Assembly: GCA_964519245.1 (NCBI GenBank)
Contig: CAZFLK010000001.1
Span: 53,732-117,731, forward strand
Direction of reading: 5' to 3'
Source of the DNA: JAYPEY01 sp964519245
Lineage (GTDB): Bacteria > Verrucomicrobiota > Verrucomicrobiia > Limisphaerales > JAYPEY01
DNA: 64,000 nucleotides
Part shown: positions 27,184 to 36,237 of the stretch, one piece after another
Layout: each line of letters starts with the position of its first letter
Numbering within the stretch: position 1 is the stretch's first letter
Position numbers and translations under genes: made by a program
The notes under the pieces: generated by a model
The model's input: only the letters and a program-made list of their open reading frames with translations
Told to the model about the DNA's origin: nothing
Databases searched by the model: none

Positions 27184-27759
27184 TTACAGATACTTTTCCT
27201 GGCTGATTGACTCAAGGGCCTTGCGCATCTTGGCCCGGGCGCGGAAGGCGCGCACTTTGACCAACGACACCGACCATCCGGTCAATTTGGCGATCTCCTT
27301 CACTGTTTTCTGTTCAATGTCCAGCAGTGTGATCACCATTCGGTCCGCCGGCGGCAGTGAACTCAACAGGCGGTCTACCAACGCCTTGGCCGCATCCCCG
27401 TCTTCCGGCGTTTCGGCGGGGGAGCTGGCGACCGAATCCAACCAACGCTCCTCCTCATCGGTGATCTCAGCCAGGGCGCTCTCGCGATTGCGCTGATGCT
27501 TGCGGAGAAAATCATAACAGGTGCGCACAGCGACCCGCATCAGCCAGTGCTCGAACGGGGCGTCAGCCCGGTAACTCGAAAGCTTCTGGAAAGCCTTGAT
27601 AAAAACCTCCTGCACGATGTCCTCCACCTCGCTCTCGCGTCGGGCATAACGCCTCGCCGTCGCAAACACCCGCGGCTGGTACTTCTGGACGAGCGGCTCA
27701 AAGGCGGATACATCGCCCTGCAGCACTTGGGCGATGAATTCCGAGTCCGGCGCGTCCAT
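27184..27759 (-). CDS. ECF-type RNA polymerase sigma factor
   Basis: A 191-residue sigma-70 family factor of the extracytoplasmic function class. Region 2 is seen in LVQKYQPRVFATARRYAR and EVEDIVQEVFIKAFQKL (-10 recognition), and region 4 in LPPADRMVITLLDIEQKT and WSVSLVKVRAFRARAKMR (helix-turn-helix). Start at MDAPDSEFIAQVL; the open frame further upstream lacks homology. The following two genes encode membrane proteins and likely form its sensor operon. Divergent from the CocE hydrolase across 267 bp. Confidence 0.9.
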   Translation of the reverse strand: MDAPDSEFIAQVLQGDVSAFEPLVQKYQPRVFATARRYARRESEVEDIVQEVFIKAFQKLSSYRADAPFEHWLMRVAVRTCYDFLRKHQRNRESALAEITDEEERWLDSVASSPAETPEDGDAAKALVDRLLSSLPPADRMVITLLDIEQKTVKEIAKLTGWSVSLVKVRAFRARAKMRKALESISQEKYL

Positions 27760-28026
27760 GGCGCGGGAATATTGCAAAGGCCGACCCCGGACAAAAGGGG
27801 AAAGGTTCGCTGACGGAACTGCCGGGATTGATTCCTTGTCGGCCCCGGCGGGGGCCGGGCGTGGCACATCTGGGTTCCATTCGCAGTGTTCTTCCTGAGG
27901 CGCCGGTCGCATGAGAACCGCCCAACGGCCCGCAATCGAAATGGCGCAGGGAGCCGCACAACCAACAACTCACCCCAATCCCTGATTGAACCGACGCCGC
28001 CACAAGCGCAGTATGAGGTTTTTCCA

Positions 28027-29715
28027 ATGCCAAGACTGCTTGTCCAGATCCTGACGCTGCTGACGCTGGTCTACCCGATCGGCGCGGCGCAATCGGCTCC
28101 TTCGAGTCTCGAGCTCGGAGCGATCCGAGAAACGCACGTCCCGATCCCGATGCGCGACGGGAAGCGGCTTTCCGCCTACCTCTACTTCCCGCCCGGCGAC
28201 GGCCCCTGGCCGGTGATCTTCGAACAACGTTACGCAAGCCTGGCCGGGGCTTCGACCCGCAAGGCCGCCGCCCGCCTGGCGGAAGGGGGCTACGTCGTCG
28301 CCATGGTCAACTTCCGCGGGACGGGGCTTTCCCAAGGGCATTACGTAGGCTACCGCGCGCTGCAGTGGGGCGAGCTTCGCGACGGTTACGATGTCTGCGA
28401 ATGGCTGGGCTCGCAGGGCTGGTCCACCGGCAAGGTCGGAACCTTCGGCAGTTCGCAGGGCGGTTACGCGCAGAATTACCTGGCCGTCACCCAACCGCCG
28501 TCGCTCGTCTGCCAATACATGATCGACACCGGCTTGAGCCTGTTTCACGAGGGTTATCGGATCGGCGGAACCACCCGCCCGGAGCGCTTCAAGGGCATGG
28601 CCCGCGTCTGCCGCGATCCGAAGGACAACGACGCCGTGTTGGCGGAATGGTTCGCCCATCCGCATTACGACGACTACTGGCGCGCTGAGGATTGCGCGCT
28701 ACATTTCGACAAGATGAACGTCCCCTGCCTCACGGTCGGAAGCTGGTTCGACTTCATGAACCAGGGTTCCATCGCCAGTTACATCGGACGCCAACACAAG
28801 GGCGGCCCGAACTCGCGCGGCAAGCAATGGCTGCTCGTCGGCCCCTGGCTGCACGGCCGTTACAACAAGGGCGCGAAGGTCGCCGAAATGCAGTTCCCCG
28901 AGAACGCCGCCTGGCCGGTCGAGGAGCACATGCTGCGCTGGTTCGACTTCTGGCTGAAGGGCGTGAAGAACGGCGTGAATGAGGATCCGCGCGTGCGCTA
29001 CTACGCCATGGGGCCGGAAGGCGGCGCTGCAACCAAGGGCAATGTCTGGCGCAACGCCGACGACTGGCCCGTGAACGACAACCCGACGGCGCTGTTCCTT
29101 CAGGCGGGCGGCGGATTGTCGTCCAAAAAGCCCCGTGACGCTGCCGGCCACGCTTTGGCAGGCGCGGCTACCAGAACCTCCTTCGTCAGCGATCCAAACA
29201 ATCCCATGCAGATCCCCGGCCGCGGGTTCCCCGGAGCGCGCGACTCCCGGAAGTTTGAGGAACAATCGGAGGTGCGGACCTTCACCAGCGAGCCGCTTGC
29301 TTCGCCCGTCGAATGGACCGGCCGCGTCTTCGCCGACCTGCGGGTGTCGTCCACGGCGAAGGACACCGACTTCATCGTGCGCGTCAGCGATGTCTATCCG
29401 GACGGGCGTTCGATGCTGTTGATCGACTACCCCTGGCGCATGCGTTATCGCGACGGATTTGAAAGCGAGAAACTGATGGAGCCCGGCAAGGTGTATCAAC
29501 TGAAGTTTCCCGTCGGCTGGATCTCACAGATCTTTGAGCAAGGACACCGCATCCGTGTGACGATCGGCAGCACAGGCGCGCCTCTTTATGAACCCAATCC
29601 GCAGACCGGAAAACCGCTGACCATCGAGTGGCCGAAGGACGCAGTCGTCGCAACGAACACGGTGCATCATTCGGCCAGGCACGCGTCGCGGATTCTGGCG
29701 CCAGTGATGAGATGA
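28027..29715 (+). CDS. secreted CocE/NonD-family alpha/beta hydrolase
   Basis: A 562-residue exported esterase or X-Pro dipeptidyl-peptidase-like enzyme. Signal peptide at 1-23 (LLVQILTLLTLVYPIGAA). The catalytic domain has MRDGKRLSAYLYFP, VMVNFRGTGLSQG-like VAMVNFRGTGLSQ, and the nucleophile elbow GTFGSSQGGYAQN. A C-terminal jelly roll (about 380-540, FADLRVSSTAKDTDFIVRV) is standard for the family. The start was set by the signal peptide. It opens the catabolic island on the plus strand. Substrate unknown. Confidence 0.9.
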   Translation: MPRLLVQILTLLTLVYPIGAAQSAPSSLELGAIRETHVPIPMRDGKRLSAYLYFPPGDGPWPVIFEQRYASLAGASTRKAAARLAEGGYVVAMVNFRGTGLSQGHYVGYRALQWGELRDGYDVCEWLGSQGWSTGKVGTFGSSQGGYAQNYLAVTQPPSLVCQYMIDTGLSLFHEGYRIGGTTRPERFKGMARVCRDPKDNDAVLAEWFAHPHYDDYWRAEDCALHFDKMNVPCLTVGSWFDFMNQGSIASYIGRQHKGGPNSRGKQWLLVGPWLHGRYNKGAKVAEMQFPENAAWPVEEHMLRWFDFWLKGVKNGVNEDPRVRYYAMGPEGGAATKGNVWRNADDWPVNDNPTALFLQAGGGLSSKKPRDAAGHALAGAATRTSFVSDPNNPMQIPGRGFPGARDSRKFEEQSEVRTFTSEPLASPVEWTGRVFADLRVSSTAKDTDFIVRVSDVYPDGRSMLLIDYPWRMRYRDGFESEKLMEPGKVYQLKFPVGWISQIFEQGHRIRVTIGSTGAPLYEPNPQTGKPLTIEWPKDAVVATNTVHHSARHASRILAPVMR

Positions 29716-29870
29716 GACTTGGGGCGATGGAAAACCGCATGGAAAGACAGTCAATCCCCACGGATGGCAGAGCCGACCCACGGATGAATTGCGTCGGCAG
29801 CTTGCTGCAGTCCCTCCGGGACATGGAAATGGGCTCGACGCCTCCGACATTTCCTCTGAACCACCGAAGC

Positions 29871-30067
29871 CGCGTCAGCGTCGTGGCGTGCGGCGCTGCG
29901 CGCCGCTTTGCAGCGCTTGTTCGTCGAGGTTGGCATCGAATAAGCCCCGCAGCCCCAGGGCGAAGAGCCGGCTGTTCCTCGAAGGCCAGCGGGGCGCTGC
30001 GATGCAGCGCACCTTCGCAGGTCTCGGCAAAACGGCGCGCGGCGCCGCACGCCACGACGCTGACGCG
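29871..30067. repeat. 197-bp palindromic element with 41-bp inverted-repeat ends
   Basis: Arm 29871-29911 (starts CGCGTCAGCGTCGTGGCGTG) pairs with 30027-30067 at 39 of 41 positions. The 115-bp interior has further self-complementary parts (GCCCCGC and GCGGGGC; TCGAGG and CCTCGA). It encodes no convincing protein. It fills most of the 395-bp gap between the CocE and PSD1 genes; nothing else was seen there. Could be a non-autonomous mobile repeat or structured RNA; single copy in this window. Confidence 0.8.
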
Positions 30068-30110
30068 TATCCACGGGCTCCCGTTGTATCTCGGCGGCTT
30101 GTTCGCGTTG

Positions 30111-32744
30111 ATGACGACATGCTTCGCCATTTCCCTGACCGCCGCCGAGACCGGTCACTGGGCCTTTCAGCCAATCGCCAAGCCTGCCGCGCCATCCGTC
30201 TCAAACGCCTCCTGGCCAACTTCTCCCATCGACAAGTTCGTCCTTTCCCGCCTCGAATCCGCAAACCTCACCCCCTCCCCGGAAGCTGAACGCGCGACTC
30301 TGATTCGCCGCCTCCATCTGGACCTGCTTGGCTTGCCGCCTTCACCGGCCGATGTCGCGGCATTCGTCGCAGATGAATCCCCCGGCGCCTATCGCGCGTT
30401 GGTCGATCGATTGCTCGCCTCGCCGCATTTCGGCGAACGCTGGGGGCGGCATTGGCTGGACCTCGCGCGCTACGCGGACAGCGACGGCTACCTGGGCGAC
30501 ACGCTGCGCAATCACGCCTGGGTCTGGCGCGACTGGGCCATCGACGCCATCAACGCCGACATGCCCTTCGATCAGTTCACCGTCGAGCAACTCGCCGGCG
30601 ATCTGTTGCCGGACGCTTCGCTGGATCAACGCATCGCCGCGGGCTTCCATCGCAACACCCTGAAAAACACCGAGGCCGGCGCCGACCGCGAACTGAACCG
30701 CACCAAGGAGGCGGTCGATCGCGTCAACACCACCGGCACGGTCTGGCTCGGTTTGACCGTCGGTTGCGCGGAATGCCACGAGCACAAGCACGACCCCATC
30801 ACGCAGGAGGAGTTCTACGGTCTCTACGCCTTTTTCAACAACACCGAGGAAACCAACATCGCCGCCCCCCGTCCGCTGGAACTCGCGCGCTACAACGCGG
30901 CCCTGCGCGATTGGGAAGCGGGCTACGACCGCATGACCAAGGCCTTGAAGGATTACGAGAGCAAATCCCTGGACAATCGCTTCGCGAAATGGCGGGCCGC
31001 GTTCCAACCGACTTCCACCGAGTGGACCGTCCTCAAACCCGACAAGGCCGAGTCCGGCGACAGCGCCACCATGACCGTGCAACCGGACGGCTCCGTGATC
31101 GCCTCCGGCAAGCTCGGATCCACCGCCACAACCACCTTGCAGATCTCCAATGCCGCGCCGATGACCGTCGCCTCCATCCGCGTCGAGGTCTTCGGTTCGC
31201 ACGGCGAGGGCAAGGAAGCGGGCAAGCCCGTGGGACGCGGACCGGGCGGGCAGTTCATCCTGTCGAGTCTGGCCTTCGCCTTGGAGGCGCCGGGCGCCAA
31301 GGGCGTCGGGCAACCGTTGAAGTCGGCGGCCGTCAACGGCGGCGCGCGGGTGGAGAAGGCGATGGACACGAAGTCGAACGAAGGCTGGCATATCGCGTCG
31401 CGGCCCTACCGCTATCACAGCGCGGTGTTTCATCTGCGAACACCGACAAAGATCGAGAAAGGCAGCCGCCTGGTCTTCGCCATGCGACAGAAACTGCCGT
31501 CGAAGAACACGCTACGCCATTTCCGGATTTCCGTTTCCGCCGATGCTGACGCCAAGCCCACCCACGCGCCGAAGGAGATCGAGGTTCTGTTGAAGGTCGA
31601 CGCCGCCAAGCGGACAGACGAGCAGCAAGAGCGCCTTCGGTTGTTCCATCGCGACCTCGACGAAGGCTGGCAAAAGCTGCGCCGGCCAATTGAGAAACAT
31701 CTCGTCTCGAAACCTCCCTATCCTTCGACCAAGGCGCAGTCCTTGACCGAACGCCGCAAGGAGCGTCGCGAAACTTACGTGCATGTCCGCGGCGACTACT
31801 CGCGCAAGGGCGACGTCGTCCAGGCCGGGGCTCCGGAGGTTCTGCCGAACCTGCGGCGACGCCGGGCGGAAGCGGATCGACTGGACCTCGCGCGCTGGCT
31901 GACCGATCCCGCCAACCCGCTGACCGCTCGCGTGACCGTGAACCGCATCTGGCAGCGCTTGTTCGGCGTGGGCATCGTGTCGACGTCCGATGACTTCGGA
32001 ACCAAGGGCGCGCCGCCTTCGCATCCGCTGCTGCTGGACTGGCTGGCGTCGGAACTCGTCGCCAATGGTTGGAGCCGCAAGGCGCTCATCCGCGAGATCG
32101 CGATGTCGGCGACCTACCGACAGTCCTCCGCCGTGCGAACCGAACTGGCGAATTACGAGACCGGCAACCAACTGCTCTGGCGTCAGAACAGCTTCCGACT
32201 CGATGCGGAATCAATCCGTGATTCGCATCTGAAAGCCAGCGGACTGTTCGATCCGCGGATTGGCGGCCCGGGGATCCGCCCGCCCCTGCCGGCCTTCGTG
32301 ACCGAGGTCGGCCGCAGTGTGAAGTGGCCGGTCAGCGTGGGCGGCGATCGCTATCGCCGCGGACTCTATATCTTCTTCAAGCGCACCGTGCCCTATCCGA
32401 TGTTGGTCTCCTTCGACGCGCCGGATTCCAGCGCGAGTTGCAGCCGACGCGAGCGGTCCAACTCCCCACTGCAGGCGTTGACGCTGCTCAACGACCCCGT
32501 CTTCTACGAATGCGCCGAAGTCCTCGGCGAACGAATGACCGCCAAGCACGGCGACGATGATGAAGCGGCGCTGCGTGAGATGTTTGCCCTGTGCCTGGGC
32601 CGGGAGCCGGGCCGGGAGGAAATGGCGTTCTTGAAAGGCGCGTTGGCAGATCTGAAACAGCTGAAGAACGACGAATCCACGAAGCCGATGACCGCCCTCG
32701 CGCGGATCATCATGAACCTCGACGAATTCATCACGCGTGATTGA
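30111..32744 (+). CDS. secreted PSD1 (DUF1549-DUF1553) protein without cytochrome head
   Basis: An 877-residue exported protein. DUF1549 spans about residues 30-240 with LIRRLHLDLLGLPPSPADV, FGERWGRHWLDLARYADSDG and LTVGCAECHEHKHDPITQ (CxxCH). DUF1553 lies at about 570-840 with NRIWQRLFGVGIVST and RSNSPLQALTLLNDP. Unlike the protein at 12581-15646 it lacks the PSCyt1 domain. Start is uncertain: ATG 30111 leaves a short signal peptide, whereas TTG 30084 would give a fuller one (YLGGLFALMTTCFAISLTAA). It is followed by a DUF1501 gene, the usual partner. Confidence 0.88.
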   Translation: MTTCFAISLTAAETGHWAFQPIAKPAAPSVSNASWPTSPIDKFVLSRLESANLTPSPEAERATLIRRLHLDLLGLPPSPADVAAFVADESPGAYRALVDRLLASPHFGERWGRHWLDLARYADSDGYLGDTLRNHAWVWRDWAIDAINADMPFDQFTVEQLAGDLLPDASLDQRIAAGFHRNTLKNTEAGADRELNRTKEAVDRVNTTGTVWLGLTVGCAECHEHKHDPITQEEFYGLYAFFNNTEETNIAAPRPLELARYNAALRDWEAGYDRMTKALKDYESKSLDNRFAKWRAAFQPTSTEWTVLKPDKAESGDSATMTVQPDGSVIASGKLGSTATTTLQISNAAPMTVASIRVEVFGSHGEGKEAGKPVGRGPGGQFILSSLAFALEAPGAKGVGQPLKSAAVNGGARVEKAMDTKSNEGWHIASRPYRYHSAVFHLRTPTKIEKGSRLVFAMRQKLPSKNTLRHFRISVSADADAKPTHAPKEIEVLLKVDAAKRTDEQQERLRLFHRDLDEGWQKLRRPIEKHLVSKPPYPSTKAQSLTERRKERRETYVHVRGDYSRKGDVVQAGAPEVLPNLRRRRAEADRLDLARWLTDPANPLTARVTVNRIWQRLFGVGIVSTSDDFGTKGAPPSHPLLLDWLASELVANGWSRKALIREIAMSATYRQSSAVRTELANYETGNQLLWRQNSFRLDAESIRDSHLKASGLFDPRIGGPGIRPPLPAFVTEVGRSVKWPVSVGGDRYRRGLYIFFKRTVPYPMLVSFDAPDSSASCSRRERSNSPLQALTLLNDPVFYECAEVLGERMTAKHGDDDEAALREMFALCLGREPGREEMAFLKGALADLKQLKNDESTKPMTALARIIMNLDEFITRD

Positions 32745-32819
32745 ACCGCGAACCGACTTCGCCCAGCTACGTCGCGTCAAGATGAACACGAATTCACACG
32801 AATCCATCCACCGGATTGC

Positions 32820-32892
32820 AATATCCCCTCCCCGGAGGCAACGGTCGCGTTGGATGCGCAGAACTCCAGCCCCCCTCTCGGGAGGGGATATT
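32820..32892. repeat. 73-bp element with perfect 13-bp inverted-repeat ends
   Basis: AATATCCCCTCCC at 32820-32832 is perfectly complementary to 32880-32892. The inside is 47 bp and has no gene. It sits in the 255-bp gap between the PSD1 and DUF1501 genes. Resembles small palindromic intergenic repeats; a transcript stem-loop that sets relative expression of the two genes is possible. Confidence 0.7.
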
Positions 32893-32999
32893 CCGTTCTC
32901 CCGCGACATGCCGCGCCGTAGCCCGGCGAAGGCGGAAGCGGAGAATGAGAACGGAATCGGGGTGGGTTGGTCCGGCATGTCACCTGAAATTCCCTCCTC

Positions 33000-34466
33000 A
33001 TGAGCCCCACAGACCACATCCTCGCCAATCGTCGCCAGTTCTTTTCAACCAGCGCCAGCGGCCTGGGTTCCCTGGCCGTGGCGTCGTTGCTGAAACAGGA
33101 CGGCCTGCTGGCGGACAGCGCGCCGCATGTTGCCGGGTCGGGACCGCACTTCGCGCCGAAGGCCAAGAACTGCATCTACTTCTTCATGGAGGGCGGGCCC
33201 AGCCACATGGACCTGTTCGACCCCAAGCCCAAGCTCAACGAACTCGACGGCCAACCCATGCCCGACTCGATGCTCGAGGCGGTCAAATTCGCCTTCATCC
33301 AGAAAGAAAGCGCGCGCCTGATGGGCTCGCCGCGCACGTTCAAGAGATACGGCCAATGCGGCATGGACGTCTCGGACCTGCTGCCGCACCTGACCGAATG
33401 CGTCGACGATATCGCCTTCGTGCGCTCGATGCACACCGACCAGTTCAACCACCTCCCGGGGCAATTGAAGATGCTGACCGGATCCGCCTTCCGCGGTTGG
33501 CCGACGCTGGGCTCCTGGCTGACCTACGGACTCGGCAGCGAGTCACAGAATCTCCCCGCCTACGTGGCCATGGTGAATCTCGGGCGCGGCCTTCCCGGCG
33601 GCGCGGCCAGCTGGTCCAGCGGCTTCCTGCCCTCGAGTTATTCCGGCTCGCTGTTCCGCAACCAGGGCAGCCCCGTGCTGAATCTCGCCAACCCGCCGGG
33701 CGTGTCGGATTCGGCCCAGGCCCGCAGCCTGCAGGCGGTGAACGACCTCAACCGCCTCCGCCATGAGCGCGTCGGCCACCCCGAGATTGAGAGCCGGATC
33801 AAGGCCTACGAACTCGCCTTCCGCATGCAGTCCGCCGCGCCGGAGCTGCTCGACCTTTCCGGCGAATCCAAGGCGACCCTTGACGCCTACGGGCTGAATC
33901 GCGAGGAGGTCGACGCCAGCGGGAAGCCGGGCGGTCCGGGTTTCATGGGCTCGTTCGCGCGCAACTGCCTGCTCGCCCGCCGCATGGTCGAGCGCGGCGT
34001 CCGCTTCGTGACCTGCTTCCTCTCCACCTGGGACCATCACAGCTACCTCGACAGCGGCCTTGCCTACAATTGCAAGATCTCCGACCAGCCCGTCGCCGCC
34101 CTGCTCAAGGATCTCAAGGAACGTGGCATGCTCGATGAAACGCTCGTGGTCTGGGGCGGGGAGTTCGGCCGCACGCCCCTCGGCGAGAACCGCATCAACT
34201 TCAAGACGGTCACCGGCCGCGACCACCATCCCTACGGCTTCACCAAGTGGCTGGCCGGCGGCGGCGTGCCGGGCGGCCAGGTCATTGGCGCCACCGACGA
34301 AATCGGCTGGAGCGCCACCGAGGAACGGGTCCACGTCCATGACCTCCACGCCACGATCCTGCATCAGTTCGGCCTCGACCACGAACGACTGACCTATCGC
34401 TTTCAGGGTCGCGACTTCCGCATCACCGATGTGCATGGATACGTCGTGGACAAGCTGACTTCGTGA
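33000..34466 (+). CDS. Tat-exported DUF1501 (alkaline-phosphatase-fold) protein
   Basis: A 488-residue protein with a twin-arginine signal (NRRQFFSTSASGLGSLAVASL). The family has an alkaline phosphatase/sulfatase-like fold; visible motifs are YFFMEGGPSHMDLFDPKP, VRSMHTDQFNH, FLSTWDHHSYLD, VWGGEFGRTPL and TGRDHHPYGF, with many conserved His and Asp likely to bind metal. Enzymatic role is uncharacterised. DUF1501 genes typically follow PSD1 genes, as here, and are thought to work with them in the periplasm. 98 bp precede the DUF1080-ThuA gene. Confidence 0.92.
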   Translation: MSPTDHILANRRQFFSTSASGLGSLAVASLLKQDGLLADSAPHVAGSGPHFAPKAKNCIYFFMEGGPSHMDLFDPKPKLNELDGQPMPDSMLEAVKFAFIQKESARLMGSPRTFKRYGQCGMDVSDLLPHLTECVDDIAFVRSMHTDQFNHLPGQLKMLTGSAFRGWPTLGSWLTYGLGSESQNLPAYVAMVNLGRGLPGGAASWSSGFLPSSYSGSLFRNQGSPVLNLANPPGVSDSAQARSLQAVNDLNRLRHERVGHPEIESRIKAYELAFRMQSAAPELLDLSGESKATLDAYGLNREEVDASGKPGGPGFMGSFARNCLLARRMVERGVRFVTCFLSTWDHHSYLDSGLAYNCKISDQPVAALLKDLKERGMLDETLVVWGGEFGRTPLGENRINFKTVTGRDHHPYGFTKWLAGGGVPGGQVIGATDEIGWSATEERVHVHDLHATILHQFGLDHERLTYRFQGRDFRITDVHGYVVDKLTS

Positions 34467-34563
34467 AGGAGCGGGGTCCGGGCCGCCCTCGCGAGAACGC
34501 CCTTGAAACTTCGCCCTGAATCCGAAAGCTTGTTCACCCGTCTCACTGACCCACTCAACACCC

Positions 34564-36159
34564 ATGAAGAAGAATTGTCTCCTCCTCGCCGCGTTGTTGG
34601 CCGCCGCGGTATCCCTCCAAGCCTCCGACGCCGGCTTCAAATCCATTTTCAACGGCAAGGACCTGTCCGGTTGGAAAGGCAACCCGACTTTCTGGTCTGT
34701 CGAGGACGGCGCCATCACCGGCAAGGCGACGCCCGAGAACCCCACCAAGCCCAACACCTTCATCGTCTGGGAAGACGGGACGCTCGACGACTTCGAGCTG
34801 CGCCTGAAATTCAAAATCGTCGGCGACAACGAGAAGGGCCAGGCAAACTCCGGCATCCAGTATCGCAGCCAGGTTCTCGACCAGGAGAAGTTCATCGTCG
34901 GCGGCTACCAGGCGGACTTCGAGGCGGGCCAGACCTACTCGGGCATCCTGTATGAGGAGCGCGGGCGCGGCATCCTGGCGCTACGCGGCGAGCAGGTCGT
35001 CATCGAGCCGCAGGTCCCCGGCAAAAAGGGCGCGAAGAAGGCCGTCACCGGCTCGGTCGGCAAGAGCGAGGAGATCCAGGCCGCCATCAAGCAGGGCGAT
35101 TGGAACGATTACCGGATCATCGCCCGCGGCAATCACCTGATTCACGAGATCAATGGCAAGACCACTGTTGATGTGACGGACAATGATTCCGAGAAGCGTT
35201 CGATGTCCGGCGTGCTGGCTCTCCAGTTGCACCAGGGCCCGCCCATGACCGTGCAGTTCAAGGACATCAAGCTGAAGCGCTTCCCGCTGACGCACGCCAA
35301 GAAGTTGGTCATGGTCGCCGGCAAGCCCAGCCACCCGCCCTTGATGCATGAGTTCAACGCCGGGGTCCAACTCCTGCAGAACTGCCTCGAACAAGGCCAG
35401 GACAAGGTTCTCTCCACCTTCTACCTCAACGGCTGGCCCAAGGATCCCACCGCCTTCGACAACGCCGACGGCATTCTCTTTTACATGGACGGCAAGGTGA
35501 AGCATGAGATCGCCCAATCCAAGGAACGCATTGCCGAGGTGGACGCCCTGGCCGCCAAGGGCGTGGGCATCGCCTGCGCGCACTACGGCGTCGAGGTCGT
35601 GCCTGAAACCCTCGGAGAGCAGTTCAAACGCTGGATCGGAGGCCACTACGAACACGAGTTTTCCTGCAATCCGATGTGGGAGCCGGACTACCAGAACCTG
35701 CCGATGCACCCGATCACCCGGGGCGTCAAACCCTTCAAGGTGAAGGACGAATGGTACTTCAACATGCGCTTCCGGGATCAACTCGCCGGCGTGAAGCCGA
35801 TCCTGCAGGCCGTGCCCTCCGACGCCGTCCGCAACGGCCCCTACGTCTATCCCCGAGGTCCCTACGCTCACATCCAGGCGAACAAGGGCTTGCCCGAGAC
35901 CATGATGTGGGCGGTCGATCGTCGGGATGGCGGCCGTGGCTTCGGCTTCACCGGCGGTCATTTCCACCTCAACTGGGGCAACGACGACTACCGCAGGGTC
36001 TTCCTCAACGGCCTCGTCTGGGTCACCGGCGCCGAGGTGCCCAAGGGCGGCATCAATTCCCGCGTGACCGAGGAATTGCTCATGTCCAACCTCGACCCCA
36101 AGCCGGATCCCCGGAAGCGCAAACAGGCCAAGGGTAAAGCCAAGGCGAAGAAGAAGTAG
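34564..36159 (+). CDS. secreted DUF1080 (glucoside-hydrolase-like) and ThuA-domain fusion
   Basis: A 531-residue exported two-domain protein. Signal peptide at 1-20. Residues about 22-245 form a DUF1080 domain, a concanavalin-like fold now linked to 3-keto-disaccharide hydrolysis, with FKSIFNGKDLSGWKG, WSVEDGAITG, GIQYRSQVL and MTVQFKDIKLK. Residues about 255-500 form a ThuA-like (trehalose-utilisation, class I glutamine-amidotransferase fold) domain with VMVAGKPSHPP, GVGIACAHYGVEV and GFGFTGGHFHLNW. The tail is lysine-rich. The fusion suggests cleavage of keto-sugars in the periplasm. Same direction as the PSD1 and DUF1501 genes. Confidence 0.88.
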   Translation: MKKNCLLLAALLAAAVSLQASDAGFKSIFNGKDLSGWKGNPTFWSVEDGAITGKATPENPTKPNTFIVWEDGTLDDFELRLKFKIVGDNEKGQANSGIQYRSQVLDQEKFIVGGYQADFEAGQTYSGILYEERGRGILALRGEQVVIEPQVPGKKGAKKAVTGSVGKSEEIQAAIKQGDWNDYRIIARGNHLIHEINGKTTVDVTDNDSEKRSMSGVLALQLHQGPPMTVQFKDIKLKRFPLTHAKKLVMVAGKPSHPPLMHEFNAGVQLLQNCLEQGQDKVLSTFYLNGWPKDPTAFDNADGILFYMDGKVKHEIAQSKERIAEVDALAAKGVGIACAHYGVEVVPETLGEQFKRWIGGHYEHEFSCNPMWEPDYQNLPMHPITRGVKPFKVKDEWYFNMRFRDQLAGVKPILQAVPSDAVRNGPYVYPRGPYAHIQANKGLPETMMWAVDRRDGGRGFGFTGGHFHLNWGNDDYRRVFLNGLVWVTGAEVPKGGINSRVTEELLMSNLDPKPDPRKRKQAKGKAKAKKK

Positions 36160-36209
36160 GTCCGCGACGAGACGTTCCTGCTGCGGGATGACAGAAAATC
36201 TTTCGACTG

Positions 36210-36237
36210 AAAAGTCGTCGGGAACTCACCCGACGAC
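36210..36237 (-). terminator. rho-independent terminator overlapping the isomerase stop codon
   Basis: On the minus strand GTCGTCGGG (36229-36237) pairs with 36214-36222 around a 6-nt loop, followed by four T. The 5' arm is the last Val-Val-Gly codons and the loop begins with the TGA stop of the isomerase-like gene, so stop codon and terminator are fused. Confidence 0.8.

Noticed and set aside
29628..30083. N-terminal extension of the PSD1 frame through the palindromic element
   Set aside because: It overlaps the CocE gene end and reads through the inverted repeat; no homology and the signal peptide starts later.
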